A stretch of 64,000 nt of DNA, from the NCBI GenBank assembly GCA_012270965.1, contig JAAXHJ010000041.1, positions 21,169 through 85,168 of the forward strand, written 5' to 3'. The DNA is from Candidatus Palauibacter poriticola (GTDB lineage Bacteria > Gemmatimonadota > Gemmatimonadetes > Palauibacterales > Palauibacteraceae). A program made the translations under genes and the position numbers. This document shows, piece after piece, positions 8,730 through 18,584 of this stretch. The first letter of the stretch is position 1. The number at the start of each line of letters is the position of its first letter. The notes under the pieces were generated by a model. That model searched no databases and was not told the DNA's origin. It was given only the letters and a program-made list of their open reading frames with translations.

Positions 8730-11023
8730 TGTCCCGGCCTCGGCCCCGGCCTTTGCCCCGGCCTCTGCCCCGTCCTCTGCCCCGGCCTCTGGATCGTCGA
8801 CACCGCCTGGGCGAGCCCTCGCGCGGCGCGCGTCCCGGCGTGGCGCCGCCGGCCGAGGAGGATGAGCGGCATGTCCGTCCTCCGGGCCACCTCCAGGGCG
8901 AAGGCGCCGATCACCGGTTCGCCCCTGCCCCGCCGTTCCATCCCCATCACCACCAGATCATTCTCCCGTCCCAGGCGGGCGACCGGTTCCGCCGGGTCGT
9001 CCGTGTGTTCGAATGCGACTTCATACGGACCCGCGGCCTCATCCCTGGCGAGCTGCCGGATGGTGCGCTCGACCGTTCGTCGCCGGTCGGGGGACGCGTC
9101 GGACGGGAGCGTGCGCAGGAAAGTGACGGAGCGCTCGGAGGAGCGGGCCAGGCTCCCGAGCAGCCGGGCGCGCAGTTCGCTGTGGTCGCGCCGCCCCATC
9201 ACCGGCACGAGAATGCGCCGCGCCTCCTCGATCCGCCAGCGGGGCGGCGCCCGCACAATGACGACGTCCGCCGCAATCCGGGAGATGAGGCCTTCGAGCC
9301 GTGCCTCCATCCGGGGTTCCGTGAGCCGCGGCAGCCCCACCAGCACCGTTTCGCACGTGCGGTTGTTGGCCACGCGGGCGATCTCGCCCCAAACGTCCGA
9401 CGCAACCGTGAACAGCGTCTCCGGCTGAACCGCGTCCTCGAGACCGCGCCCCACCGACTCGCCCAGGATGTCCTTGGCGTCCCGCACCACCGCGTCGATG
9501 GAGACGGCGGGCCGTCCCTCCCTCGGGATCACCGACAGCAACAGGATCCGCCCGACGCTCGGGGCGCGCACGGTCGTGGCCACGTCCACGAGGCTCGCCG
9601 CGCTGGCGGGATTGCCGATCGGCACGAGGACAAGCGGGCTGCGGCCGCGGAGGCGGGCGAGATCGGGGTCCCGCGCCTGAGCGCTCGCGTCGGCGAGACG
9701 GGCGCCGGGCGCGAGCAGGATCAGGTAGAGCCCCACGCCGAGGCCGAGCCACAGCACCACGACCCGTCCCGCCTCCGGTACGGCGATGGCTTGGAAGATC
9801 GCCAGCCCCAGGCAGAGGGCCGCGCCAGCCGACGGGAGCGCCGCCGGGCGCGGGTGGCCCGAGCGCCTCCGCGCGAGCATCGCGGCCCAATGGACCATCG
9901 CGAACGAGATGAGGAAGATGAGGCTGGACGCGGCGCCGGCCGAGGCGACGTTCCCCACCGCGACCGCGATCAGCGTCATCATCGCACCCGTCGCGACCAC
10001 GGCGATGGCCGGCGTCCCCGTCCGCCCCCGCATCTCTCCCACCCGGCGGGGCAGCGTCCGGTCGCGCGCCATCGAGAACGCGACGCGCGAGGCCCCGAAC
10101 AGGTTCGCCTGCAGCGCGGACAGCATCGACAGGAGTCCGGCCCCGATGACGAGCCAGTAGCCGGCCGATCCCATGAAGCGCTCGGCCGCCTCGGCCACGA
10201 CCCCCTCCGGGTTTGCCCGCGCCGCGGCCTGAATCCCCTCGGCAGGCGCGCCGACGGTCGCGACGACGACGAGCAGGGGGATGTAGACGACGAGCGCGAT
10301 CCCGAGCGACAGATACATCGCGCGCGGCACCGTGTGGCGCGAGTCCCGGACTTCCCCGCCCACGGCGGCGATGAGGTCGAACCCCTGCAGGGCGATGAAG
10401 GTGTAGCCCATGGCCTGCAGCAGACCGAGCGAACCCTCGGGAGTGAACGGACTCAGCCGCCGGAGCGCCGCTCCGGGTTCGCCCATGATCCACGCCGCGA
10501 AGCCCCCGGCGATGAGGACCGCGAAGACGATCACCTTGCCGATCGTGGCCGCGTTCCCCCCGCCGGCGGTGCGCTGAACGAGGAGGAGCGAGTAGACGGC
10601 GACGGCCCCGACCGCGAGGGCGACCTGCGTGCGGCCCTGTCCGATCCAGTCCCACGAGGCACCCAGCACAGGGGCCAAACGCTGCAGGCCTTCGACGAGG
10701 AAGGCGGCGAAGCCCAGCGCGTAGAGGACGCCCGCCACGATGGAGGCGAACCAGACCACCCATCCCACCACGAAGGCGACCTCGATCGAGAGCACCTTCT
10801 TCGCGTACGTGTAGATGCCGCCGGACTCCGGGAAGCGACGCGCGAGGCGGGCGAAGCTCATCGCGGTGAGGAACGCGATCCCCCCGTTGAGGCCGAAGGC
10901 GAGGATGGCGGCGGGGCCCGCGGTCGCGAAGGCGACGCCCGCGAGCGCGAGGACCCCGCCCCCCACGATCGCACCGACTCCCAGCGCCGTCGCGCCGTAG
11001 AGCCCCAGATGCCGTTCGCTCAT
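8726..11023 (-). CDS. APC amino-acid permease with universal-stress-protein domains
   Basis: About 765 residues. The first ~430 form an amino-acid/polyamine/organocation permease: GATALGVGAIVGGGVLALAG in TM1, ARRFPESGGIYTYAKKVL in TM2-3, and about 12 hydrophobic helices. The C-terminal ~300 residues contain two UspA-like domains (LVLVPIGNPASAASLVDVA; ILVPVMGRRDHSELRARLLG ... DLVVMGMERRGRG). The ATG at 11023 is preceded by GAGGGA at suitable spacing; the track ORF start at 11188 lacks such support. The last residues are a PGQR-type repeat encoded by five 12-bp units. It is coupled to the SLC13 gene by GTGA overlap, so the pair probably forms a nutrient-uptake operon with stress- or nucleotide-linked control. 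Confidence 0.9.
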   Translation of the reverse strand: MSERHLGLYGATALGVGAIVGGGVLALAGVAFATAGPAAILAFGLNGGIAFLTAMSFARLARRFPESGGIYTYAKKVLSIEVAFVVGWVVWFASIVAGVLYALGFAAFLVEGLQRLAPVLGASWDWIGQGRTQVALAVGAVAVYSLLLVQRTAGGGNAATIGKVIVFAVLIAGGFAAWIMGEPGAALRRLSPFTPEGSLGLLQAMGYTFIALQGFDLIAAVGGEVRDSRHTVPRAMYLSLGIALVVYIPLLVVVATVGAPAEGIQAAARANPEGVVAEAAERFMGSAGYWLVIGAGLLSMLSALQANLFGASRVAFSMARDRTLPRRVGEMRGRTGTPAIAVVATGAMMTLIAVAVGNVASAGAASSLIFLISFAMVHWAAMLARRRSGHPRPAALPSAGAALCLGLAIFQAIAVPEAGRVVVLWLGLGVGLYLILLAPGARLADASAQARDPDLARLRGRSPLVLVPIGNPASAASLVDVATTVRAPSVGRILLLSVIPREGRPAVSIDAVVRDAKDILGESVGRGLEDAVQPETLFTVASDVWGEIARVANNRTCETVLVGLPRLTEPRMEARLEGLISRIAADVVIVRAPPRWRIEEARRILVPVMGRRDHSELRARLLGSLARSSERSVTFLRTLPSDASPDRRRTVERTIRQLARDEAAGPYEVAFEHTDDPAEPVARLGRENDLVVMGMERRGRGEPVIGAFALEVARRTDMPLILLGRRRHAGTRAARGLAQAVSTIQRPGQRTGQRPGQRPGPRPGQ
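8732..8791. repeat. 12-bp tandem repeat, five units
   Basis: Five successive 12-bp units close to CCCCGGCCTCTG lie directly before the stop of the amino-acid permease gene (minus strand) and encode its PGQR-like tail. The array abuts the GTGA overlap that couples the permease to the SLC13 gene. Confidence 0.9.
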
Positions 11024-11241
11024 CCCCGAGTCCCTCAAGCTTGCGGTGGACATGCCCGCAGGACACGCCGTGTGACGTGCCGCGTCATTGCTTTCGGCGG
11101 GAGCCCCGCTAATCTTGGGTCGCACCCCAAAGTTGTCACTCCGGCCGTCCCGGCGGAGCAAAGTGAACGAACCAGCCCTCTTCTCCAAGCGTTTCCGCGG
11201 CCCGGCAGATCGTCCGAGTCAGCTTCACTGGCGAGAGCAGG

Positions 11242-11646
11242 ATGAGTAGCAGGTCCAAGCTCGGCCTCGCGGGGTTCATCTTGCTCTTTGTCGGCGTATT
11301 CGCACCCATCGCGCAAGTCCCCGTCATCGGAAACATCCCCTTCTTTCGGAGCGGCCAAGGAGAAGGAGTGGGCTTGATGGGGCTCGCGCTGGTTTCGCTC
11401 GGGCTCGTATTGGCCCGACGCTACGAGTGGCTCTGGTTGACCGGGCTCGGGTGCGGCGGGCTATTGCTGTTCGCCTTCGTGAACGTCCGACAAGCTCAGA
11501 CCTGGGTGGCTTCCGAACTCGCCGACCACCCGCTTGCGGGGGCTCTCGGAGTAGCTGTCCGACTTCAGTGGGGTTGGGCGGTTCTCGGTCTGGGGGTTGC
11601 CTGCCTCCTGGCATGCGCAGCCATGAACCGAGACTCCGCTTCGTAA
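11242..11646 (+). CDS. small membrane protein of unknown function
   Basis: A 134-residue protein with about four hydrophobic helices (near residues 7-28, 40-57, 63-82 and 103-126) separated by short polar loops. I do not recognise a family. The ATG at 11242 has a weak purine-rich GAGAGCAGG before it. It is divergent from the permease operon and sits alone between two minus-strand genes. Its hydrophobic periodicity and codon use look like a real inner-membrane protein, but no function can be assigned. Confidence 0.6.
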   Translation: MSSRSKLGLAGFILLFVGVFAPIAQVPVIGNIPFFRSGQGEGVGLMGLALVSLGLVLARRYEWLWLTGLGCGGLLLFAFVNVRQAQTWVASELADHPLAGALGVAVRLQWGWAVLGLGVACLLACAAMNRDSAS

Positions 11647-11694
11647 CCGAAGGAGCCTCAGCATCGGCAGTCGTCTTCCCCCAAAACGGGGGAT

Positions 11695-13773
11695 CTACGG
11701 GCTGCGGAGGGCCTCGATGCGGCGGGCGACGCCTTCTTCGTAGCCGGATTCCTCGAAGCCCTCGCGCTTGAACTGGATCATGCCGGCGTGGTCCAGATAG
11801 AACGTCGTCGGGTAGGCGAGGATCTCGTAGTCCAGGGCGAGGCCCTGCTCGTCGAACAGGACCGGGAAGGTGAAGCCGCCCTCCTCGATCTGCCGCGCGA
11901 CCTCTTCCCGGGGAGACCCCGCGGTCGCAACGGTGAGAAACACGACATCCTCATCGTCCTCGTACGTCTTCAGCAGCTCGACGAAGTGCGGCAACTCCTC
12001 GAGGCAGGGGCCGCACCACGTGGCCCAGAACTTGAGCACGACGATCCTTCCCTCGAGGTCGCCCGGACGCCACTCGACCCCATGCTGGTCCTCGAGCGCG
12101 AAGGCGGGCGCCTCGCGCTCGATGCGCGCGCCGAGTTCGCGCCGCTCCAGCTCCTCCGCCACAACGGGCTGCCGTATCGCGAGCCGCTCTTCCACGTCGT
12201 CGGCGGACAGGCCGATCGCCGCGGCGGCCTCCACGGCGGCGGGGCGATACCAGCCGCGGAAGGCCGTGGCTTCCACGAAGACGTCGAGCGCTTCGGCCGG
12301 ACGGTCCTCGCGGAGGAGGTGCCGGCCGTATGCGGCAAGCGTCCAACTGCGTCGGGACTCGGTCGCAAGTTCCTTGAGCAGCGTTCCCGCCGCCTCGATC
12401 TCGCCAAGCTGGGTGAGTGCCCGGGCCTGAATCACCCGAGCCTGATCGATGAAGCCCCGGCGTGATTCCTCCCGCTCCCGGCCGCGGCTTCCCGCATAGA
12501 GGTATCCCGGACGGTCCGCGCGCAGATCCTCCTCGAGCGCAATGGCCCACTCGAGCACGACCTCGGGCCGGATGCCGAAGTAGAGGAGGGTGAGGAGCCT
12601 GGAACCGTAGACCCCGTTCTGCCACTGGATATCCTCCGTCGCGGCGATGAACAGCGCGTCGGCGGCGTCCGGATCGAGCGCCGGGCCCGGCGGTTCGGCC
12701 GCCACAAGTGGGTAGTTCAGTTCGGATGACGAGGGCTCCGGGTCCAGCGAAGCGAGGATCTCGGTCTCGACCGACGCGTAGCGCCGGACGAACCACGCGG
12801 CCCGTTCCGAGAGTTGCGTCGACTTCAGTCCCTCGGCGACGAGGCGGGACAGCTCGTCCCATCGATCTCCCTCGGTGGCACCTCCACGGTCACGACCCCC
12901 GTAGAGGAGGTCCTGCCATTCAATGGCCAGGTTCCAGTAGCGCAGATCGCCCGCCAGATCGCCGCGGTCGGCGGCGGCCTCCAAGCGTGCCAGCCAGCGG
13001 TCCGCGTCGTCGTCCCGCCGGAGCATGCGGAAGTCGTATCCCGCCGCGAGCCGGTACAGGACCGGCGCCGCGACACTCGCGTCTCCCTCGATCTCGGCGG
13101 CGAGCGCGTCGAGGACGTTCCCGATCGAGTCCCTCACGGCCTGGGCCCGGTCCCCCTCCTCCCGCTCGGCGAGTGCGATGCGGAGCGACCCCAGGGCGTG
13201 CAGCAGGATCTGGTCGTCCGGCCGCGTGGCCACAACCTCGGCCAAGATCGCGGCGTAGGTTTCGAGTTGCCCGAGATCCGACGCCGCCTCCCGCGCTTCT
13301 TCGTAGATGACGGGCCGGTCCGGCGCGTGGCGCAGCGCCTCGGGGAGAACGCGCAGAATCTGCTCCCCGTACCTCCGGTCCGTCTCGAAGATGCCGGCCC
13401 AGCGAAGATCGTGGACGTAGCCTTCCCAAGCGGCGGAATCGTCGGGTTCGAGTTCGAGCACGCGCTCCCAAGTCCGGGCGGCTTCCGCGTGAAGACTGAA
13501 GTAGCTGGCCAGCGTGGCGTACTGACGGTGCGCCTCCGCGTCACCGGGCGACGCGTTGCGCGCCGAATCGTAGCGAACCATGGCCCGTTCCAGCCGGATG
13601 GCCTCGAGGTCCGCCGCCGCGTCCGCCACCAAATCCGCGTGCGGGCGCCCGTCGCCGCACCCCGCGAGAAGGGCGAGGCCCCCGAGACCGGCGAGACCCG
13701 CGAGACCGGCCCGGCCCCCGAGACCGGCCCGGGAGAGAGTCATAGATCGCTTCGCCGTCGCCTCGCTTCTCAT
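11695..13773 (-). CDS. TPR lipoprotein with C-terminal TlpA-like thioredoxin domain
   Basis: About 692 residues. From ATG 13773 (GGAGGGCAGC before it) the N-terminus is a lipoprotein signal ending in LALLAGC; its hydrophobic core is a GLAG repeat encoded by a 9-bp-type DNA repeat. Tetratricopeptide-like helices follow (AHRQYATLASYFSLHAEAARTWERVLELEP and others, about residues 50-250, and again about 430-490). The last ~150 residues form a TlpA/ResA-like thiol-disulfide oxidoreductase with the WATWCGPC active site and AYPTTFYLD near the cis-proline. It should be anchored facing the periplasm and act in disulfide exchange; the TPR part probably binds a partner. It is divergent from the symporter gene. 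Confidence 0.87.
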   Translation of the reverse strand: MRSEATAKRSMTLSRAGLGGRAGLAGLAGLGGLALLAGCGDGRPHADLVADAAADLEAIRLERAMVRYDSARNASPGDAEAHRQYATLASYFSLHAEAARTWERVLELEPDDSAAWEGYVHDLRWAGIFETDRRYGEQILRVLPEALRHAPDRPVIYEEAREAASDLGQLETYAAILAEVVATRPDDQILLHALGSLRIALAEREEGDRAQAVRDSIGNVLDALAAEIEGDASVAAPVLYRLAAGYDFRMLRRDDDADRWLARLEAAADRGDLAGDLRYWNLAIEWQDLLYGGRDRGGATEGDRWDELSRLVAEGLKSTQLSERAAWFVRRYASVETEILASLDPEPSSSELNYPLVAAEPPGPALDPDAADALFIAATEDIQWQNGVYGSRLLTLLYFGIRPEVVLEWAIALEEDLRADRPGYLYAGSRGREREESRRGFIDQARVIQARALTQLGEIEAAGTLLKELATESRRSWTLAAYGRHLLREDRPAEALDVFVEATAFRGWYRPAAVEAAAAIGLSADDVEERLAIRQPVVAEELERRELGARIEREAPAFALEDQHGVEWRPGDLEGRIVVLKFWATWCGPCLEELPHFVELLKTYEDDEDVVFLTVATAGSPREEVARQIEEGGFTFPVLFDEQGLALDYEILAYPTTFYLDHAGMIQFKREGFEESGYEEGVARRIEALRSP
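13679..13733. repeat. short GC-rich repeat in a lipoprotein signal sequence
   Basis: CGAGACCGG-like 9-bp units recur here and encode the GLAG-rich hydrophobic core of the signal peptide of the minus-strand TPR/thioredoxin lipoprotein. Unit changes would shift signal-peptide length by whole residues. Confidence 0.6.
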
Positions 13774-13948
13774 GCTGCCCTCCGAACGTGTTCCTCGAAG
13801 CCCTCGTCGCGGCACTCGGGCCCCGCATGGATCCCGCGGCGCCGACACTCTGCCGACACCGAATCCTCGGACGACGGTTGTCAGCGGCCCGTCCGTGGCG
13901 GAAGGTAGGTCACCCGAGGTTGCCCGGACAATGCGAACGGAGGCGTGA

Positions 13949-15454
13949 ATGCCCTCTCCCGCGATCATCGGCGTCGTGGTCGTCTACCTCCTATTCCTCC
14001 TCGTCATCGGGGTGTGGGGCGGGAAGGAATCGCACGACGTGAAGGGCTACTACGCGGCGGGCAAGAAGCTCCCGTCGTGGGTGCTGGCGTTCTCCTCGAA
14101 CGCGACCGGGGAGAGCGCCTGGCTTTTGCTCGGGCTCACGGGGATCGGGTACGCCCTCGGCCTGCACGCCCTCTGGGTCGTCCTGGGCGAGGTGCTCGGC
14201 GTCGCGCTGGCGTGGGCCTTCGTGGCGCGGCCCTTCAAGGCGTTCACCGACCGCTACGGCTCGATCACCGTCCCCGACTATCTCGGGGACCGCTTCCGGG
14301 ACAAGACGCACAGCTTCCGCATCGTGGGGGCGGTCATCGTCCTCTCGATGGTCGCCTTCTACGTGGGAGCCCAGCTCACGGCGACGGGGAAGGCGTTCGA
14401 CTCCTTCCTCGGCACCGGCTACGGCGTGGGCGTCGGGCTCGGCCTCGCCGTGGTTCTCTTCTATACGGTCGTGGGCGGATTCAAGGCGGTCGCCTACTCG
14501 GACTTCGCCCAAGGCGTGCTCATGTTCACCTGCCTCCTCGTCCTGCCGTTCGTCGGCATCGGCGCGGCGGGGGGCTGGGGCGCGCTGCTGGACGGGCTGC
14601 GGGCCGCCGAACCTCTCGCCGCCTTCGAGGGGCTGCAGGCGTCGGGCTCGGACCTCCTGCGGCTCGACGGCGGGCTCGGACTCACTCCGCTCGGGATCGC
14701 GAGCGCGGCCGGGTTCGTGGGCGTCGGACTCGCCTTCCTCGGCGCCCCGCAGCTCCTGGCGCGCTTCCTCGCGGCACGGGACCAAGGCGAGATCCGGAAG
14801 GCCGGGCCGATCGCCGTCGGCTGCATCATTGTCTTCGACATGGGGGCGGTGTTCACGGGGATGGCCGCCCGCGTCCTCTACCCGGCCCTCGCCGACCCCG
14901 AGACGGCGCTCCCCGCCATGGCCGCGGGACTCCTGCCCGACCTGTTCACGGGACTCGTCCTCGTCGTCGTCCTCGCCGCCATCATGTCGACGGCCGATTC
15001 GCTGCTGATCCTCGCCTCCTCCGCGGCGGTGCGGGACGTTTATCAGAAGGTCTTCCGCCCCGACGCCCGGCAGCGCGCGCTCTCGATGCTGGGAAAGGGG
15101 GTGACGGTCGTGCTCGGGCTCACGGGCCTCGTGCTCGCGTTGACCGCCGAGAGGGCGATCTTCTGGTTCGTCCTCTTCGCGTGGTCGGGCCTCGCGGCGG
15201 CCTTCGCCCCGGTCGTGCTGTGTTCGCTCTTCTGGGCCCGAACCACGCGCGCGGGCGCGCTCGCCGGCATGATCGCCGGCTTCCTCGTCACGATGCTGTG
15301 GGTCGTCCTCTTCAAGGAGGGCTTCCACGACTTGTACGAGATGCTGCCGGGCTTCGCGGCGGGGTTCGCCGTCACCATCGGCGTGAGCCTGTTCACCCAG
15401 CCGCCCGAGGGCGCGGCCGAGGAACTGGCCGCGATCCGCGAGGAGATACGGTAG
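13949..15454 (+). CDS. sodium:solute symporter (SSS family)
   Basis: A 501-residue integral membrane protein with about 13 hydrophobic helices. It shows the family pattern of the sodium/proline (PutP) branch: KGYYAAGKKLPSWVLAFSSN near the N-terminus, then SITVPDYLGDRF, FLGAPQLLARFLAARDQ and IMSTADSLLILASSA, the last being the conserved segment of the sodium site. It imports a small organic solute, perhaps proline or another amino acid, with sodium; the substrate is not decidable. It starts with ATG 13949 in the short divergent gap with the TPR lipoprotein gene. The next gene starts 35 bp downstream, so an operon is possible. Confidence 0.92.
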   Translation: MPSPAIIGVVVVYLLFLLVIGVWGGKESHDVKGYYAAGKKLPSWVLAFSSNATGESAWLLLGLTGIGYALGLHALWVVLGEVLGVALAWAFVARPFKAFTDRYGSITVPDYLGDRFRDKTHSFRIVGAVIVLSMVAFYVGAQLTATGKAFDSFLGTGYGVGVGLGLAVVLFYTVVGGFKAVAYSDFAQGVLMFTCLLVLPFVGIGAAGGWGALLDGLRAAEPLAAFEGLQASGSDLLRLDGGLGLTPLGIASAAGFVGVGLAFLGAPQLLARFLAARDQGEIRKAGPIAVGCIIVFDMGAVFTGMAARVLYPALADPETALPAMAAGLLPDLFTGLVLVVVLAAIMSTADSLLILASSAAVRDVYQKVFRPDARQRALSMLGKGVTVVLGLTGLVLALTAERAIFWFVLFAWSGLAAAFAPVVLCSLFWARTTRAGALAGMIAGFLVTMLWVVLFKEGFHDLYEMLPGFAAGFAVTIGVSLFTQPPEGAAEELAAIREEIR

Positions 15455-15489
15455 GGTTCGGGCTTCAACTCTTCGGCTTCGGAGGCAGC

Positions 15490-18400
15490 ATGTACGATAG
15501 CGTCATCCCGTTCCTTACCTCACGGCCGACGCACCTCTGTTTGGCCCTGCTCACGCTCTCGCCGCCGACCGCGATGACGGCGGGGCTCGAAGCCCAAGAC
15601 TACACCTCGCTCCTGCCTCCCATGGAGTGGCGCTCGATCGGGCCCGACCGGGGCGGACGCTCCATCGCGGTGGCGGGCCACGCCGAACGACCATTCGAGT
15701 ACTACTTCGGCGCGACGGGCGGAGGGCTGTTCAAAACGACCGATGGCGGGACGACATGGACGCCAGTGACCGATGGGCAGGTGGGCAGCGCCTCGGTCGG
15801 CGCGGTCGCGATGGCCCCCTCCGACCCGGATATCGTCTACATCGGCATGGGCGAGGTACAGTTGCGCGCCAACGTCCTTCAGGGCGACGGCGTCTACCGC
15901 TCGGACGATGCGGGGGCGACCTGGCGGCACCTCGGCCTCGCCGACACACACGCGATCGGGCGCATCCGCATCCACCCCACCGACCCCGGCCGGGCCTACG
16001 TGGCGGCACTCGGCCATCCCTTCGGTCCCAACTCCGAGCGCGGCGTCTTTCGGACCATCGACGGGGGCGAGACGTGGGAGCGCGTGCTCTTTCGCGACGA
16101 GCATGCCGGGGCCGTCGACCTCGCCATGGATCCGAGCGATCCGGACGTCCTGTACGCGACGCTATGGCAGGTGTATCGGAAGCCGTGGCGCCTGTGGAGC
16201 GGCGGCGAGGGAACGGGGATCTTCAAGTCCACCGATGGCGGCGACACCTGGACCGAACTCACGCGCAACCCGGGTCTCCCCACGGGCGTGCTCGGCAAGA
16301 TCACCGTCACCGTGTCCGGCACGGATCCGAGCCGGGTGTGGGCGAATGTCGAGGCCGGACAGGGCGGGCTGTATCGGTCCGACAATGGAGGCCGGACCTG
16401 GGAGTTCGTGAACGGCCACCGGGACATTTGGCAGCGCGCCTTCTACTTCCAGCGCCTGGTGGCGGACCCGGTGGACCGAAACACGCTCTACATTCTCAAC
16501 TTCAGGCTCATGCGCTCGACCGACGGCGGACGGACGCTCGAAAGCGTGCCGGAGACCCACGTCGACCACCACGACCTCTGGATCGATCCGACGAACCCCC
16601 AGCGCATGATCGACGGCAACGACGGGGGTGGCGTCGTCACGGTGAACGGCGGGCGGACGTGGACCCCGATGCGGTATCCGACGGCGCAAATCTATCGGCT
16701 CGCGACGACCGGGGACTTCCCCTACCACGTGTGCGGCGCGCAACAGGACAACACCACGGTGTGCGTATCGTCCGAATCGGCCCACCTGCGGGATCCCGCG
16801 AGCCCGAACGCGGAGTGGATGTACGCGGTGGGCGGAGGCGAGAGCGGCTACATCGCGCCGCACCCCGCCGACCCCGACATCTTCTACGCGGGCGCGACGA
16901 ACTCGCTCACCCGCTACGACCGCGAAACCGGCGCGGTTACGGACATCCAGCCGTGGCCACGCATCGTTATGGGCGAGCCCGCGCGGGACATGCCCGAGCG
17001 GTGGAACTGGACCTATCCGATCGCGGTGTCGCCCCTGGCGCCCCACGCGCTGTACGCCGGATCGCAGCACCTGTGGAGGTCTCTCGATGAGGGTGAGTCG
17101 TGGGCAAGGATCAGCCCGGACCTGATCCGCGCGGAGCCGGAAACGCTCGACGACTCCGGTGGCCCGATCGTCAGGGACCAGGACGGGCCCGAGATCTACG
17201 GCACCCTGTACTCGATCGGGCTGTCTCCGCACGAACCGGAGACGATCTGGACGGGATCGGACGACGGTCTCGTGCACGTCTCGCGCGATGGCGGCGACAC
17301 CTGGCGGGACGTCACGCCCCCCGGCATGCCCCCGCACACGCGCGTCATGACCGTGGAGGTGTCTCCGCACCATCCCGCGAGCGCGCATGTGTCCGGGATC
17401 AGATACGAGATGGACGACCGCTCGCCGTACGCGTGGAGGACGGACGACTACGGCGCGAGCTGGACGAGGATCGGCAACGGCATTCCCGATGGTGCCTTCG
17501 TGCGCGTGATGCGGGAGGATCCGAAGCGCGCCGGGCTCCTGTACGCGGGCACCGAGCGCGGCGTGTTCGTTTCCCTCGACGGCGGTTCGAGTTGGAGCGA
17601 CCTGTCGTTCCGGCTTCCGGATACGCCCGTAACCGGAATCTCGGTCGAGGAGCGCGACCTCGTGATCAGCACGCACGGCCGCTCCTTCTGGATCCTCGAC
17701 GACATCGAGACGCTGCGGCAGCTACGGACGGATGTCGCGGGCGCCGACGTGCATCTCTTCCGGCCCGCCGACGCGGTTCGGCGGTCCATCCCCGCCGTGA
17801 TCGATTTCCGCGTGAACGCGGCCGGGCGCCACGCGCGACTCGACATCCTGACGGGCGAACGCGAACACGTCCGCACCCTCGTCAACCAGACCATGGCTGA
17901 AGGCACGCACCGGACCCGCTGGAACCTCCGTTACCCGGGCGCGGTGACGTTCCCGGGGATCGTCCTCGAAGGCGGCACCCCCTCGTTGGGGCCGTGGGCG
18001 CCGCCGGGACGCTACGTCGCGCGACTGACCGTCGACGGCGTAACTCGGGAGCAGACGTTCGACGTGAATCCCGACCCGAGGCTCGGTGACATGCCGGCCG
18101 CCGCCCTCACCGATCAATTCCGCCTCGCCATGGCGATCCGCGATGCCGAGAGCCAGGCCAACGAGAGCGTCATCCTCGCGCGCGATCTCCTCGCCCGGAT
18201 CGACGTGATCGCCACCGAGACCGACGACGCGGATCTGAAGGGACGGATGTCCGGCTTCGCGGCGGGAATCGAGGCGGTTGCGGGAGAACTCTACCAGCTC
18301 CGGAACCAGAGCCCGAAGGACAAAATCGCCTTTCCCATCAAGCTCAACGACCGCCTGACCGGCCTGCGCAGCCACTTGGAACGGGGAGACGGCACCCCCG

Positions 18401-18558
18401 TAGACGCATACCAAGCGGTGTTCAACGAGCTGTCCGCGGAGTTGGACGAGCACCTGCGGACCCTGGAACGGCTGCTCGGCGACGACCTGCCCCATCTGAA
18501 CCGGCGGCTTGAGGAGGCGGGACTCCCGCAGATAGAGGTCGGATCCGCACGCGACTGA
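15490..18558 (+). CDS. secreted sortilin-like BNR/Asp-box repeat protein
   Basis: About 1022 residues from ATG 15490, which follows GGAGGCAGC. A signal peptide (CLALLTLSPPTAMTAGLEAQ) leads to a long beta-propeller region with at least eight Asp-box motifs (TTDGGTTW, RSDDAGATW, RTIDGGETW, KSTDGGDTW, RSDNGGRTW, VSRDGGDTW, VSLDGGSSW). This matches the sortilin/Vps10-like or 'glycosyl hydrolase' BNR proteins common in Gemmatimonadota and Bacteroidetes. After the propeller come an Ig/FlgD-like segment (RHARLDILTG ... GTHRTRWNLRYPGA) and a helical C-terminus. No glycosidase active site is evident, so enzymatic annotation should be resisted. It is probably periplasmic or exported; its ligand is unknown. 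Confidence 0.88.
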   Translation: MYDSVIPFLTSRPTHLCLALLTLSPPTAMTAGLEAQDYTSLLPPMEWRSIGPDRGGRSIAVAGHAERPFEYYFGATGGGLFKTTDGGTTWTPVTDGQVGSASVGAVAMAPSDPDIVYIGMGEVQLRANVLQGDGVYRSDDAGATWRHLGLADTHAIGRIRIHPTDPGRAYVAALGHPFGPNSERGVFRTIDGGETWERVLFRDEHAGAVDLAMDPSDPDVLYATLWQVYRKPWRLWSGGEGTGIFKSTDGGDTWTELTRNPGLPTGVLGKITVTVSGTDPSRVWANVEAGQGGLYRSDNGGRTWEFVNGHRDIWQRAFYFQRLVADPVDRNTLYILNFRLMRSTDGGRTLESVPETHVDHHDLWIDPTNPQRMIDGNDGGGVVTVNGGRTWTPMRYPTAQIYRLATTGDFPYHVCGAQQDNTTVCVSSESAHLRDPASPNAEWMYAVGGGESGYIAPHPADPDIFYAGATNSLTRYDRETGAVTDIQPWPRIVMGEPARDMPERWNWTYPIAVSPLAPHALYAGSQHLWRSLDEGESWARISPDLIRAEPETLDDSGGPIVRDQDGPEIYGTLYSIGLSPHEPETIWTGSDDGLVHVSRDGGDTWRDVTPPGMPPHTRVMTVEVSPHHPASAHVSGIRYEMDDRSPYAWRTDDYGASWTRIGNGIPDGAFVRVMREDPKRAGLLYAGTERGVFVSLDGGSSWSDLSFRLPDTPVTGISVEERDLVISTHGRSFWILDDIETLRQLRTDVAGADVHLFRPADAVRRSIPAVIDFRVNAAGRHARLDILTGEREHVRTLVNQTMAEGTHRTRWNLRYPGAVTFPGIVLEGGTPSLGPWAPPGRYVARLTVDGVTREQTFDVNPDPRLGDMPAAALTDQFRLAMAIRDAESQANESVILARDLLARIDVIATETDDADLKGRMSGFAAGIEAVAGELYQLRNQSPKDKIAFPIKLNDRLTGLRSHLERGDGTPVDAYQAVFNELSAELDEHLRTLERLLGDDLPHLNRRLEEAGLPQIEVGSARD

Positions 18559-18584
18559 TCGAAACTTGCCGTCCGTATGCCGTC

